From contig NZ_JANCPR020000016.1 of the NCBI RefSeq assembly GCF_028657195.3, positions 62,001 through 126,000 of the forward strand: a stretch of 64,000 nt of DNA. Direction: 5' to 3'. Source of the stretch: Streptomyces iconiensis. Its GTDB lineage: Bacteria > Actinomycetota > Actinomycetes > Streptomycetales > Streptomycetaceae. The notes below the pieces were generated by a model, which saw only the letters and a program-made list of their open reading frames with translations, was not told the DNA's origin and made no database searches. Both the position numbers and the translations under genes were made by a program. Shown here one piece after another: positions 25,028-33,945 of this stretch. Positions within the stretch are counted from its first letter, which is position 1. The number at the start of each line of letters is the position of its first letter.

Positions 25028-25631
25028 CTACGCGCCCTGAAGCAGGTCGTCCGCCGCGATCGTGCAGGGCACCCGGCCGGGGATCTCCACCATTTCGCCC
25101 GGCTGGTAGTCCGCCTCGCTCTGGTACTTGCCGTCCTGCGGACGGCTCAGCACCTGGACCCTGCGGTGCTCCCGGTCCGCGATCACATAGACGGGCACCC
25201 CGGCCTGCGCGTAGGCGCGCACCTTGCTGTCGGTGTCATCACGCCAGTTGGAGGAAGTCACCTCGGCAACCAGGTGGAACAGGTCGGGGGAAAAGCAGTT
25301 GTGCGGGAGAGGGTGATCCCGGAAATCCTCATCGACCACGGACAGGTCGGGGATGACGAACCCCTTCTTCCCCGGCCGCAGGTAGAGCCCGAAGCACACG
25401 CAATCCCGCGGCCCGTACTCCTGCGGCTGTGAGGGTGTCGCTCAGGTCCTGGAGGGCCACGGAGCGGTCACCGTCCGGCGGTGGGGTCACGATGATCCTT
25501 CCCTCGATCACCTGGACGCGGTATCCCTCGGGCACCGGCAAGCTCGCTGCGACGTCGAGGATGTCAGGGATCTCAGGAATCTCGTTCTCATCGAAGCCGC
25601 TGGTCTCCAGGGGGCCGATCGGCATTGCCAT
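25028..25631 (-). pseudogene. Uma2-type PD-(D/E)xK nuclease family gene, frameshifted
   Basis: Two overlapping frames together give one Uma2-family protein of about 200 residues. The first frame (from ATG 25631) has PEGYRVQVIEGRIIVTPPPDG; the second frame supplies FVIPDLSVVDEDF, then EVTSSNWRDDTDSKVRAYAQ with the nuclease-like Asp/Glu/Lys set. The switch of one base is needed near 25415-25430. Uma2 genes are abundant in Streptomyces and their role is unclear. The gene is either recently broken or carries a sequencing error. Confidence 0.75.
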
Positions 25632-25701
25632 GACGCCTCCTTCTGTGCGGACGCACTCATCATAGAGCGGTCGTGGTGGCCTCCATGTCCCTCAGCACAG
25701 C

Positions 25702-25730
25702 AGGGCGGGCGGCCCTCGCCGCCCGCCCCT
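25702..25730 (-). terminator. Hairpin terminator after the RpiB-like gene
   Basis: A 12-bp GC-rich stem (AGGGCGGGCGGC) with a 4-base loop and one bulged base in the right arm lies 18 bases past the stop at 25748. It probably ends the leftward polyol operon. Confidence 0.75.
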
Positions 25731-25747
25731 CCCGCTTTCGGGGCGGG

Positions 25748-26233
25748 TCAGCAGCCGCTCTCGTACTCGCTGATCGCGGCGACCTTCTGGGCCGATGCCG
25801 AGGTCTCGTCGAAGTGCTGGTCGAGCCAGACGTCGAGGAGGGTGCGGGCCAGTTCGACGCCTATGACGCGCTGGCCGAAGCAGAGGACCTGGGCGTTGTT
25901 GCTGAGGACCGAGCGCTGTACGGAGTAGCTGTCGTGTGCGGTGACGGCGCGGATGCCGGGGACCTTGTTGGCGCTGATGGCGACGCCCAGGCCCGTGCCG
26001 CAGACCAGCAGGGCGCGGTCGGCCTCGCCCGCTGCGACGCGGCGGGCCGCCTCGACGGCGACGTGCGGGTAGGAGGTGTGCTCGTCGCCGCCGACACCCA
26101 CATCGGTGACCTCGGCGACGCGCGGGTCGCCCTTCAGGTCGCGCTTGAGTGCTTCCTTGAGGTCCAGGCCCGCGTCGTCGCTGCCCACGACGACGCGGAA
26201 GGGCTTGGGCGCTGCGGCGGGTGCGGTGCTCAT
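25748..26233 (-). CDS. RpiB/LacAB family sugar-phosphate isomerase
   Basis: A 161-residue isomerase with the RpiB fold: GSDDAGLDLKEALK, Cys78 in VCGTGLGVAISANK, and RSVLSNNAQVLCFGQRVIG. Members isomerise ribose-5-phosphate or four-carbon keto/aldose phosphates. Linked here to a dihydroxyacetone-kinase-like gene, it resembles the tetrulose-phosphate isomerases of erythritol/threitol pathways in mycobacteria, which is inference from context. Its start overlaps the kinase stop (ATGA). It is the last gene of the operon. Confidence 0.88.
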   Translation of the reverse strand: MSTAPAAAPKPFRVVVGSDDAGLDLKEALKRDLKGDPRVAEVTDVGVGGDEHTSYPHVAVEAARRVAAGEADRALLVCGTGLGVAISANKVPGIRAVTAHDSYSVQRSVLSNNAQVLCFGQRVIGVELARTLLDVWLDQHFDETSASAQKVAAISEYESGC

Positions 26234-27934
26234 GTGCGGGTTCCTCCTGTGGCGAGGGTTTCGGCGGCCTTGTTGAGGACCATGGCCAGCGAGGTGGCGC
26301 CCGGGTCGGGGGTGCCGACGCTGCGCTCGGCCAGCGGGCGGGCGCGGCCCAGCTTCGGGCGCAGTCCCGCCGTGGCCTCGGCGGCCTTACGGGCCTCGCC
26401 GGCCGCGGCGGCGAACGCGCCCGCCGGGTGCTCGCCGCCCTTGACCGCGCGGGTGAACGCCGTCACGAACGGGGCGAGCGCGTCGACCATCGTCTTGTCG
26501 CCCGGCTCGGCCTTGCCCAGCGTGGTGACGGCCGTCAGCGCCGCCTGCGCCCCGGCGGCCAGTTCGGCAGGCTCGGGCGCGCGGTCGGCGGGCAGCCCGG
26601 AGCCGAGGGCGCGCAGTGCGGCGCCCCACAGCGCTCCGGAGGTGCCGCCCGCCTCGGCGGCCCAGGCGTCACCGGCGGCTGCGAGCAGCGCGGCGGGCGC
26701 CGCGTTCGCCGCGTGCGCCTTTCCGGCCGCCGCGAGCGCGGCGTCCACGCCCTTGCACATGCCGCGTCCGTGGTCGCCGTCACCGGCCACGGCGTCGAGG
26801 CGGCCGAGCGCTTCCTCCTGCTCGTGCAGCAGGGTGTGCGCGGCGCGCAGCGCGCGTACGGCGGCTTCCGAGGTGGCCGGCGCCGCTCCGGAAGCGGTGG
26901 GCACCTCGACGGGGGCCGCTGCGGCACGAGGCTCGGGGGTGTCCCGTGCCGCAGCGGCCGGTCCTGCGGGGGCGACCTGGCCCCTGCGGAAGGCAGGGGT
27001 GTCGACGGGCGTGAGCCAGAAGCGCTCCAGCTCCTCGTCCAGCCAGGTCACCGTCAGGGAGCAGCCTGCCATGTCGAGGGAGGTCACGAGCTCGCCGACC
27101 TCGGGACGTACGGGTTCGAGGCCGGCCTCGGCCAGCAGCGTGGACACGGATGCCCACAGCACGTACAGCTCCTCGTACTTGGTGGCGCCGAGGCCGTTGA
27201 GTATGACCGCGACGCGGTTGCCCCCGGCCTCCGCCGGGCGCTCCGCGAGCAGCCCGTCCACCAGCGTGCGGGCCAGGTCGTCGGCCGTGGTCAACTCGCT
27301 CTCGCTGACGCCGGGTTCGCCGTGGATGCCGAGGCCGAGGCCGCCCGGGGAGCGTGCACCCGGCGAAGGCGACACCGAGGGTGCGGGTGCGCGCGTTGGC
27401 GTGCGCGGCGACCCGGACGACCTCGTCCAGCGGGGCGCCCTCCTCGGCGGCGGCAGAGGCCGCCTTGTAGACGGTGAAGCCGCCGGCGATGCCGCGCCGC
27501 TTGGAGATGTCCTCGGGGGGCGCGCTGGCGATGTCGTCGGTGACGGCGAACGTGCGCGCCGGTATGCCCTCGCCGGTCAGACGCTGTGCCGCCTGGCCGA
27601 AGTTCATGACGTCACCCGCGTAGTTGCCGAACATGAACAGCACGCCCGCGCCGCTGTCGGCCTCCACGGCGACGGAGTGCGCCTGCGCTGCCGAGGGCGA
27701 GGTGAACACGTTCCCGATCACCGAGCCGTCGGCGAAGCCGGGGCCGACCACACCGCAGAACGCCGGGTAGTGGCCCGAGCCGCCGCCGGTCAGCACGGCG
27801 ACCTTGGCCGCGCCTGGACGCCTGGCGCGGACGACGCCGCCCGGCACGGCGCGCACGTGCTCGGCGTGCGCGGCGGCGAACCCGGTGACCATGTCGTCGG
27901 CGAAGCGGGAGGGGTCGTTGAAGAGGCGGGTCAT
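26230..27934 (-). pseudogene. Dihydroxyacetone-kinase family gene (DhaK-DhaL fusion), frameshifted
   Basis: The 5' frame from ATG 27934 encodes a DhaK domain (VLTGGGSGHYPAFCGVV, FMFGNYAGDVMNF) up to VAFAGCTLPG. A second frame continues with GGLGLGIHGEPGVSESEL and the DhaL domain with its metal-binding AVAGDGDHGRGM. Between CTLPG and GLGIHGEPG the family normally has about 13 more residues, so a deletion of roughly 38 bases near 27345-27360 explains both the gap and the shift. Intact, it would be an ATP-dependent kinase for dihydroxyacetone or a tetrulose. Start has a CAGGAG box. A sequencing artefact cannot be excluded. Confidence 0.8.
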
Positions 27935-28034
27935 GGGTGACTCCTGTCGTACGTCTGCGGGCCGGTGGCAGCGCGGCGGCGCTCCAGCGCCGTACTGCGG
28001 CCCTGCGGAGGCGCGGTGTACGTGCGCACGGCCC

Positions 28035-29495
28035 TCACCAGCTTTCGCGGGCGGCGGCGAGGGTACGCAGGTACGCCTCGTATCCCGCCTCGTAGAAGGT
28101 GACGGCCTCCGGGTCGGCGCGGACCGTACGGGCAGCGGTCTGCCATTCGGCGGCCGAGGTGTCGATACCGACGCCGAGCGCCGACCAGGCGACCCGGGCG
28201 GCGCCGCGGATACCGACGGCGTCCTCGCGTACGTGCAGGTCGCGGCCGAGCACACCGGCGAAGATGCGTCCCCACTCACCGGAACGCGCGCCTCCGCCGG
28301 AGGCGGTGACGGCTCCCGAGACGCCGAGGGTCTCCAGGCAGTGCCGCGCGGAGTAGGCGACGGACTCGCACAGCGCACGCACGAGGTCGGCGCGCCCGGT
28401 CAGCGGGGAGAGGCCGTCGAGCCTGCCGCGTGCGCGCGCGTCCACGAAGGGCGCGCGCTCACCGCTGGTGGACAGGAACGGCAGCGCGGTCACGCCGCCG
28501 GCGCCGTACGGGGACTGGGCCAGCAGCGCGTCCAGTTCCTCGATCCTGACGGCGAGCAGCTTCAGCAGCCAGTCGAGGCCGGCCGTGCCGATCATGGCGG
28601 GCATGACCTTGAGATAGCGGCCCTCGTACGGGGTGGCGAGGACCATCCCTGCCGACTCCTTGCCGCCGGCGGGCGTGGCGTCTTCGGAGAGCACCTGGCA
28701 GGCGAGGGTGGTGCCGATGATGAGGTTGCCCTGGCCCGGCTCGCTGAGCCCGGAGCCGAAACCGCAGGCGGGGATGTCGAACGGGCCCGCGCTGACCGGC
28801 AGTCCCTCGGGCAGCCCCAGCTCGGCGGCGGCCTTCGGCAGCAGCCGGGACAGCGCTCCGGGTGCGGCGGGTTCGGCGAGCAGATGACGCCAGCGGGTCA
28901 GCCCGCACAGCTCCAACGCCGTCTCGTCGTACGTCCGTGCGGCGACGTCGAGGAACGGTACCGAGGCGTCGGAGGCGTCGACGGTGCGCTCGCCCGTGAA
29001 GCGCTGTGCGATGGCGTCCACGCAGTACCCGGCCACGTCGGCCGCCTCCAGGCGCTCGGGTTCGTGCGCGGCGAGGTGGGCGAGGAGCGGGCCCGCCGAG
29101 CCGGGGAACATGCCGGCCCCGGTGCGCTCGTACACCTTGCGCGCCGTGCCGTCGGCGGCCCAGCCGTCCAGGATGCCGGCGGCGCGGCCGTCCATCCACG
29201 ACAGGGCGCGGCCCACGGAGCGGCCCTCGGCGTCACGCAGCCACAGCCCGTCGCCCTGGCCCGTGAGCGCCAGGGCCTCGATCGGTTCGTTCGGGTCGAG
29301 CTGTGCGGCGTCGGCTGCGGCGGCCCGTACGACCGTGATGACCGTGCCGACGACCTCGTCCAGGTCCTGCTCCACGCGGTTGCCCGGCAGCGTGTAGACG
29401 GTGCTGCGGGCCTCGTGCGGGGGCGTGGTGCGCCCGTCGCGCGCGATGAGCTGGGCCTTGGTCACCGAGGTGCCGACATCGACCCCGACGATCAT
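28035..29495 (-). CDS. FGGY family carbohydrate kinase
   Basis: A 486-residue sugar/polyol kinase. The N-terminal phosphate-1 motif is GVDVGTSVTKAQLI; the C-terminal half has TASGGGARSGEWGRIFAGVL near residue 395. It is related to xylulokinase and erythritol/ribitol kinases; the exact substrate is not readable. Its ATG overlaps the dehydrogenase stop. A 100-base gap without a gene separates it from the DAK gene. Confidence 0.88.
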   Translation of the reverse strand: MIVGVDVGTSVTKAQLIARDGRTTPPHEARSTVYTLPGNRVEQDLDEVVGTVITVVRAAAADAAQLDPNEPIEALALTGQGDGLWLRDAEGRSVGRALSWMDGRAAGILDGWAADGTARKVYERTGAGMFPGSAGPLLAHLAAHEPERLEAADVAGYCVDAIAQRFTGERTVDASDASVPFLDVAARTYDETALELCGLTRWRHLLAEPAAPGALSRLLPKAAAELGLPEGLPVSAGPFDIPACGFGSGLSEPGQGNLIIGTTLACQVLSEDATPAGGKESAGMVLATPYEGRYLKVMPAMIGTAGLDWLLKLLAVRIEELDALLAQSPYGAGGVTALPFLSTSGERAPFVDARARGRLDGLSPLTGRADLVRALCESVAYSARHCLETLGVSGAVTASGGGARSGEWGRIFAGVLGRDLHVREDAVGIRGAARVAWSALGVGIDTSAAEWQTAARTVRADPEAVTFYEAGYEAYLRTLAAARESW

Positions 29496-30559
29496 GACTC
29501 CCTACCTCCCAGTGCCTCCGGATTGGCGACGTGCCGCAGCGGCACGTCGCGCAGGAAGCGGGCCGCCTCGCCCGCTGTGATCGCGGCGGCGCGGTCGGCC
29601 GTCTGCCGGGTGGCGCCCGCGAGGTGGGGGGTGGTGATGACGTTGGGCGCGCTGTGCAGCGGCCAGTCGGCGGGCGGCGGCTCGATGTCGTAGACGTCGA
29701 CGGCCAGCGCGCCCAGCTGCCCCGACCTGAGCAGGCCGGGAAGCGGCGCGTAGTCCATCAGTTCGCCGCGCGCCGAGTTGACGAGAACGGCGCCCTTGGG
29801 GAGCAGCTTGAGGTTGTCGGCGTTGAGCATGTGCCGCGTCTCGGGGGTGACGCGGGCATGCAGGCTCACGACGGAGCTGCGGCGCAACAGGCCGTCCAGC
29901 GAGGTCAGTTCGACACCGTCGGCCGCGGCCTTGGCCGGGTCGGTGTACGGGTCGGCGACCAGGACGTGGGAGCCGAAGGCACGCAGCACGCGGGCGACGA
30001 TGGAGCCGATCGCGCCGTAGCCGACGAGTCCGACGGTGGTGCCGTCCAGCTCGACGCCCGTGTTCTCGTACGCGTAGTAGTCGCCGCGCCAGACGCCGTT
30101 CTTCAGCTCGGCGTCGGAGTTCGGGATACGGCGCAGCGCCGCCAGCATGAGGCCCACCGCGAACTCGGCCGCGGCTGCGGCGTTGCGGCCCGGGGTGAAG
30201 GTGACGGGGATACCGGCCCTGGTGGCGGCCTCGACATCGACGTTGACCGGGCCGCCACGCGCGACAGCGATCAGCTTGAGGTGCGGGGCCGCCTTGATGA
30301 CCTTCTCGGTGAAGGGCGCCATCTGGACGAGGGCGATCTCGGCGTCCCCGAGCGCTTCGAGCAGTTCGTCCTCGGCGCCGCTGGCTTCCTTGACGTTGCC
30401 GACGGGCCCGAAGGGGGTCAGCGGCCAGGGCGTCGTCTGGGTGCGGAAGTCCAGGTCAAGTCCGGGTGCCGCGCTCTTGAGCGCGTCGACGAAGAGCTGG
30501 GGGGCGATGAAGTGGTCACCGGAGGCGAGAACCTTCGTGGGACCTGTCGTGCCAGTCAT
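29492..30559 (-). CDS. D-isomer-specific 2-hydroxyacid dehydrogenase
   Basis: A 355-residue NAD(P)-dependent dehydrogenase. The nucleotide-binding motif is GYGAIG at 180-185, and the catalytic set is Arg264 (NSARGE), Glu293 (DIEPP) and His312 (TPHLAGAT). It resembles phosphoglycerate/erythronate-type dehydrogenases. In this operon it may act on a sugar acid or sugar-acid phosphate. Coupled on both sides by ATGA overlaps with the HAD and FGGY genes. Confidence 0.88.
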   Translation of the reverse strand: MTGTTGPTKVLASGDHFIAPQLFVDALKSAAPGLDLDFRTQTTPWPLTPFGPVGNVKEASGAEDELLEALGDAEIALVQMAPFTEKVIKAAPHLKLIAVARGGPVNVDVEAATRAGIPVTFTPGRNAAAAAEFAVGLMLAALRRIPNSDAELKNGVWRGDYYAYENTGVELDGTTVGLVGYGAIGSIVARVLRAFGSHVLVADPYTDPAKAAADGVELTSLDGLLRRSSVVSLHARVTPETRHMLNADNLKLLPKGAVLVNSARGELMDYAPLPGLLRSGQLGALAVDVYDIEPPPADWPLHSAPNVITTPHLAGATRQTADRAAAITAGEAARFLRDVPLRHVANPEALGGRES

Positions 30560-31236
30560 GCCTGGCCACCTTCCTTGAGCTGGGAGAGCAGGTACCGGCG
30601 CACGTCGGCGTGGTCGACGGCGCGGTACGAGGCACCCGCGAGGGCGTCCTCGGCCGGAGGATAGGTCGGGTTGGGGATGGCGACGACCGTCATCCCGGCA
30701 GCCGTCGCGGCGCGCAGCCCGTTGCTGGAGTCCTCGACGGCCAGGCAGTCGGCGGCGGGGACGCCCAGCTTCCCGGCCGCCGCGAGGTAGACATCCGGAC
30801 TCGGCTTGCCGCGCGGCACCTCGGCGCTGGAGACGGTGGCCTTGAAGTGGTGGTCGACCCCGTGGTGCGCGAGGACGGCGTCGATCACACGGCGCGGCGC
30901 CGAGGAGGCGAGCGCGATGGGCCCGAGGGCGGCCGAGTCGGTGATCATCTCCAGGGCTCCGGGCAGCAGGTCGATCTCCCCGTCGTCCAGGGCCTTGACC
31001 ATGCCGTCGACCACGGTGCGCTCGGTGTGCTCCACGGCTTCGGCGCTGTCACCCGCACCGGCGAACTCCGCGAGGAACGCGGCCCATTCAGGAGCGCTCA
31101 TGCCCTGGCAGCTCTTGGTCTGCTCGGGGCCCCACTGCTTGCCGCGTTCGGCGGCGAAGGCGGACCACAGCCCCTCCCAGAGGTGCTCGCTCTCAACGAG
31201 CACTCCGTCCATGTCAAACACCACTGCATCGGCCAC
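30556..31236 (-). CDS. HAD superfamily phosphatase/phosphomutase
   Basis: A 226-residue haloacid-dehalogenase-like hydrolase of the beta-phosphoglucomutase/phosphatase type. Nucleophile and acid are Asp8 and Asp10 (FDMDGVLVESE); LASSAPRRVIDAVL carries motif II, KPSPDVYLAAAGKLG motif III and AVEDSSNGLRAA motif IV. It is the first gene of the leftward polyol operon, with a probable DeoR operator upstream. It likely dephosphorylates a pathway intermediate. Confidence 0.87.
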   Translation of the reverse strand: MADAVVFDMDGVLVESEHLWEGLWSAFAAERGKQWGPEQTKSCQGMSAPEWAAFLAEFAGAGDSAEAVEHTERTVVDGMVKALDDGEIDLLPGALEMITDSAALGPIALASSAPRRVIDAVLAHHGVDHHFKATVSSAEVPRGKPSPDVYLAAAGKLGVPAADCLAVEDSSNGLRAATAAGMTVVAIPNPTYPPAEDALAGASYRAVDHADVRRYLLSQLKEGGQA

Positions 31237-31363
31237 GGCCGGTACCCCTTCACTCGGTCACACCTCGCGGCGACGCCCCACTGCCCTCGGTCGGCCTGTC
31301 GCTCCGGCCGGGGGTCCGGGGGTTGTCCCCCGGCGGTCGCTTTAACGCCGCGGCCTCTGCAAA

Positions 31364-31382
31364 TTAACACTCGTACTGTTAT
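31364..31382. promoter_or_regulatory. Candidate DeoR operator upstream of the polyol operon
   Basis: TTAACA at 31364-31369 pairs with TGTTAT at 31377-31382 as a near-perfect dyad with 7 intervening bases, in an AT-rich patch between the divergent HAD and DeoR genes. The same TTAACA hexamer recurs upstream of the MFS gene. Confidence 0.5.
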
Positions 31383-31469
31383 CTGTCACTCATCGACTGG
31401 TAGGGAAACCGCACGCCGTGTGAGACTCTGCCCGCTCCGGGGCCCGTCACGCGCAGGGGACGGTGCAGG

Positions 31470-32273
31470 ATGGTGCGTATGACCCCGCAGCCGGCAGCAC
31501 GCGCCACCCGCCAGAAACGTCAGCAGCTCATCGTCGACCACGTGCTGGCACAAGGGGATGCCTCGGTGGCGGAGCTCACCGAACTGACCGGCGTGAGCCT
31601 GATGACGGTGCACCGCGACATCGCGGAGCTGGCCGACCGGGGCATCCTGCGCAAGTACCACGGCGGCGTCTCGGCGCAGCCCTCCACCGTCTTCGAGTCC
31701 AGCTCCGACTTCCGGCTGCACGCGCACTCGGGCGAGAAGAACGCGCTCGCCAGGGCCGCGCTCGATCTCGTCTCGCCGGGAATGTCCCTGATGCTGGACG
31801 ACTCGACCACGGCGCTCGCGCTGGCGAAGCTGCTGCCGCAGGTCGGGCCGTTGACCGTGGTCACCAACTACCGCCTGATCACGGAGGAGTTGCGGGCCGT
31901 CGACGACATCAGGCTGATCGGCGTCGGCGGCGAGTACTCGCAGACGCACGACTCATGGATCGGGCTGTCGGCGCTGGAGATGATCAAGAGCTTCTCGGTC
32001 GACCTGACCCTCGTCTCGACCTCGGCACTGACCGGCACGATGACGTACCACCAGGAGCAGGAGATGGTCGCCATCAAGCGGGCCATGCGCGAGGCGGGCT
32101 CGGTCAGCGTGCTGCTGATGGACCACAGCAAGGTGGGGCGCAGCGCCCTGCACAGGCTCGACCCCGTGCGCTCCTTCGACCACGTCGTCCTGACGGCACC
32201 CGTCGACGAAGAGGTGCTGGCCGAGATGCGCAAGCTCACCGATGTACGGGTGGTCACGGAGACGGGCGCCTGA
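31470..32273 (+). CDS. DeoR/GlpR family transcriptional regulator
   Basis: A 267-residue repressor. The N-terminal helix-turn-helix is RQQLIVDHVLAQGDASVAEL then GVSLMTVHRDIAEL, and the C-terminal DeoR sensor domain has LMLDDSTTALALAKLLP and NYRLITEELR. These proteins sense phosphorylated sugars. It stands between the catabolic operon and the transporter gene with matching TTAACA motifs in both promoters, so it probably controls both. ATG 31479 is an alternative start. Confidence 0.92.
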   Translation: MVRMTPQPAARATRQKRQQLIVDHVLAQGDASVAELTELTGVSLMTVHRDIAELADRGILRKYHGGVSAQPSTVFESSSDFRLHAHSGEKNALARAALDLVSPGMSLMLDDSTTALALAKLLPQVGPLTVVTNYRLITEELRAVDDIRLIGVGGEYSQTHDSWIGLSALEMIKSFSVDLTLVSTSALTGTMTYHQEQEMVAIKRAMREAGSVSVLLMDHSKVGRSALHRLDPVRSFDHVVLTAPVDEEVLAEMRKLTDVRVVTETGA

Positions 32274-32295
32274 GCGTCGAGATCACCGTGATCGA

Positions 32296-32323
32296 TTAAC
32301 AAATCTCACGGTTACTTTTAACA
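32296..32323. promoter_or_regulatory. Repeated TTAACA boxes upstream of the MFS gene
   Basis: TTAACA occurs at 32296-32301 and 32318-32323, exactly 22 bases apart (two helical turns). The first also forms a TAAC/GTTA dyad with 32311-32314. It is the same hexamer as in front of the catabolic operon, consistent with DeoR binding. Confidence 0.45.
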
Positions 32324-32399
32324 GGGCTCTTGATATTTATCGCACGGCGTCTGAGGATCCGTAGGTGCAACAACTGGTTACCTCAGAGTGGAGGCCGTG

Positions 32400-33737
32400 A
32401 TGCCGGACCAAGCGACGCGAGACGCGGGGAGCGGGAAAGGGCTGCTCGACCGCATAGGGCTGCCCAAGCCCCTGGTCCTCGGGTACATCGGCGTGCTGCT
32501 GTTCATGATCGGCGACGGTGTGGAGAGCGGGTTCATCGCGCCGTACATGGCCGATCACGGTGCGGGCACCGATGTGAAGGCCGGTTATGTCATCACCGTC
32601 TACGGCATCGCCGTGATGCTCGCCTCGTGGTTCTCCGGCGCGCTCGCGCAGGTCTGGGGCCCGCGCAAGGTGATGTGGACGGGCCTGGTCATCTGGGCCG
32701 TCTTCGACGTGCTCTACCTGCTGTTCGCGCTGGGCACCGAGAACTACGTGATGATGCTGATCCTCTACGGCATACGCGGCTTCGGTTACCCGCTCTTCGC
32801 CTTCGGCTTCCTCGTCTGGATCACCGGCACAGCGCCCACCGCGCGGCTGGGCACAGCAGTCGGCTGGTTCTACTTCGCCTTCACCGGCGGCCTGCCCACC
32901 CTGGGCTCCCTGTGGTCCTCGCTGACCAACCCCCTCATCGGCCAGTTGGGCACCCTGTGGTCCGCGCTCGCCCTGATCCTCGCCGGCGGCGCCTTCGCAC
33001 TCATAGGCGCCAAGAACCGGCCGGGCGGTGAGCGCCTCGCGCCCCCGGAGACGACCACCAAGGAGAGCCTGCTCAACAGCGTCTCCATCATCTGGACGCA
33101 CCCGCGCGTCCTGGTCGGCTGCCTGGTCCGCGTCATCAACACCGCGCCGCAGTTCGGGATGCTGGTCTACCTGCCGCGCATCTTCTCCGACGACGTCGGC
33201 TTCGGGGAGTCCAAGTGGCTCCAGCTCCTCGCGATCATCTACGGCACCAACATCTTCTTCAACCTGATCTTCGGCGCCCTCTCCGACAAGATCGGCTGGC
33301 GCACGACGATCGCCACGTTCGGCGCGCTCGGCTGCGCCGTCAGCGTCACCGTCCTGTACTTCGTGCCGACGGCGCTCGGTCCTGACTACTACTGGGTCGC
33401 CGTTCTGGCCGGCATGCTCTTCGGCGCCACCCTGGCGGGCTTCGTGCCGATCTCGGCCCTGATCCCGTCCATGGCGCCCGAGAACAAGGGCGGCTCCATG
33501 GCGCTCCTCAACCTCGGCGCCGGTGGCGCGACCTTCCTCGGCCCCGCCGTCGCCAGCCTCTTCCTCCCGGTCGTGGGCGCAGGCGGCGTCACCCTCATCT
33601 TCCTGGGCCTCTACCTGGTCGCGATGGTGCTGACGCTCTTCCTGAAGCTGCCGAACGAGCACGGCGGTTCGGGCGCCAAGGGAAGCACGCGGCCCCAGCG
33701 GTCGCCCGAGACGGAGTCCGCACCGGCACCGGCGTAA
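32400..33737 (+). CDS. MFS transporter, polyol permease type
   Basis: A 445-residue transporter with 12 predicted helices. The first helix segment GVLLFMIGDGVESGFIAPYM resembles the polyol permease family, and PENKGGSMALLNLGAGGATF lies in the second half. ATG 32400 follows GGAG by six bases; a GTG at 32388 is less likely. It is expected to import the substrate of the adjacent catabolic operon. The C-terminal tail is short and hydrophilic. Confidence 0.88.
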   Translation: MPDQATRDAGSGKGLLDRIGLPKPLVLGYIGVLLFMIGDGVESGFIAPYMADHGAGTDVKAGYVITVYGIAVMLASWFSGALAQVWGPRKVMWTGLVIWAVFDVLYLLFALGTENYVMMLILYGIRGFGYPLFAFGFLVWITGTAPTARLGTAVGWFYFAFTGGLPTLGSLWSSLTNPLIGQLGTLWSALALILAGGAFALIGAKNRPGGERLAPPETTTKESLLNSVSIIWTHPRVLVGCLVRVINTAPQFGMLVYLPRIFSDDVGFGESKWLQLLAIIYGTNIFFNLIFGALSDKIGWRTTIATFGALGCAVSVTVLYFVPTALGPDYYWVAVLAGMLFGATLAGFVPISALIPSMAPENKGGSMALLNLGAGGATFLGPAVASLFLPVVGAGGVTLIFLGLYLVAMVLTLFLKLPNEHGGSGAKGSTRPQRSPETESAPAPA

Positions 33738-33828
33738 CCACCACAGGCGCGCACCTTCCCCGCACCTCCCCGTAGCGCACCCGGCGTGCCACGGGCGCAC
33801 ATACCGCCGCGGCACACAGCGCACGGGG

Positions 33829-33858
33829 CACGGGCACGGGCACGGGCACGGGCACGGG
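33829..33858. repeat. Hexanucleotide tandem repeat (CACGGG)5
   Basis: Five exact CACGGG units lie between the MFS and TetR genes. The complementary hexamer CCCGTG is expanded inside the 5' end of the TetR gene (about 34592-34640), where it encodes a Thr-Gly-rich tail. Confidence 0.9.
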
Positions 33859-33906
33859 GCACAGCACGCTACAAAGGGCACACAACGCACGGCACACAGC
33901 CGCACC

Positions 33907-33945
33907 CGAGGGGCGGCCCGGCCTCACCGGCCGGGCGGCCCCTCG
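33907..33945. terminator. Bidirectional hairpin between convergent MFS and TetR genes
   Basis: CGAGGGGC-GG-CCCGGCC pairs with GGCCGGGCGGCCCCTCG apart from one mismatch. The TetR stop codon sits in the loop region, so the last codons of that gene form part of the hairpin. Confidence 0.7.
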
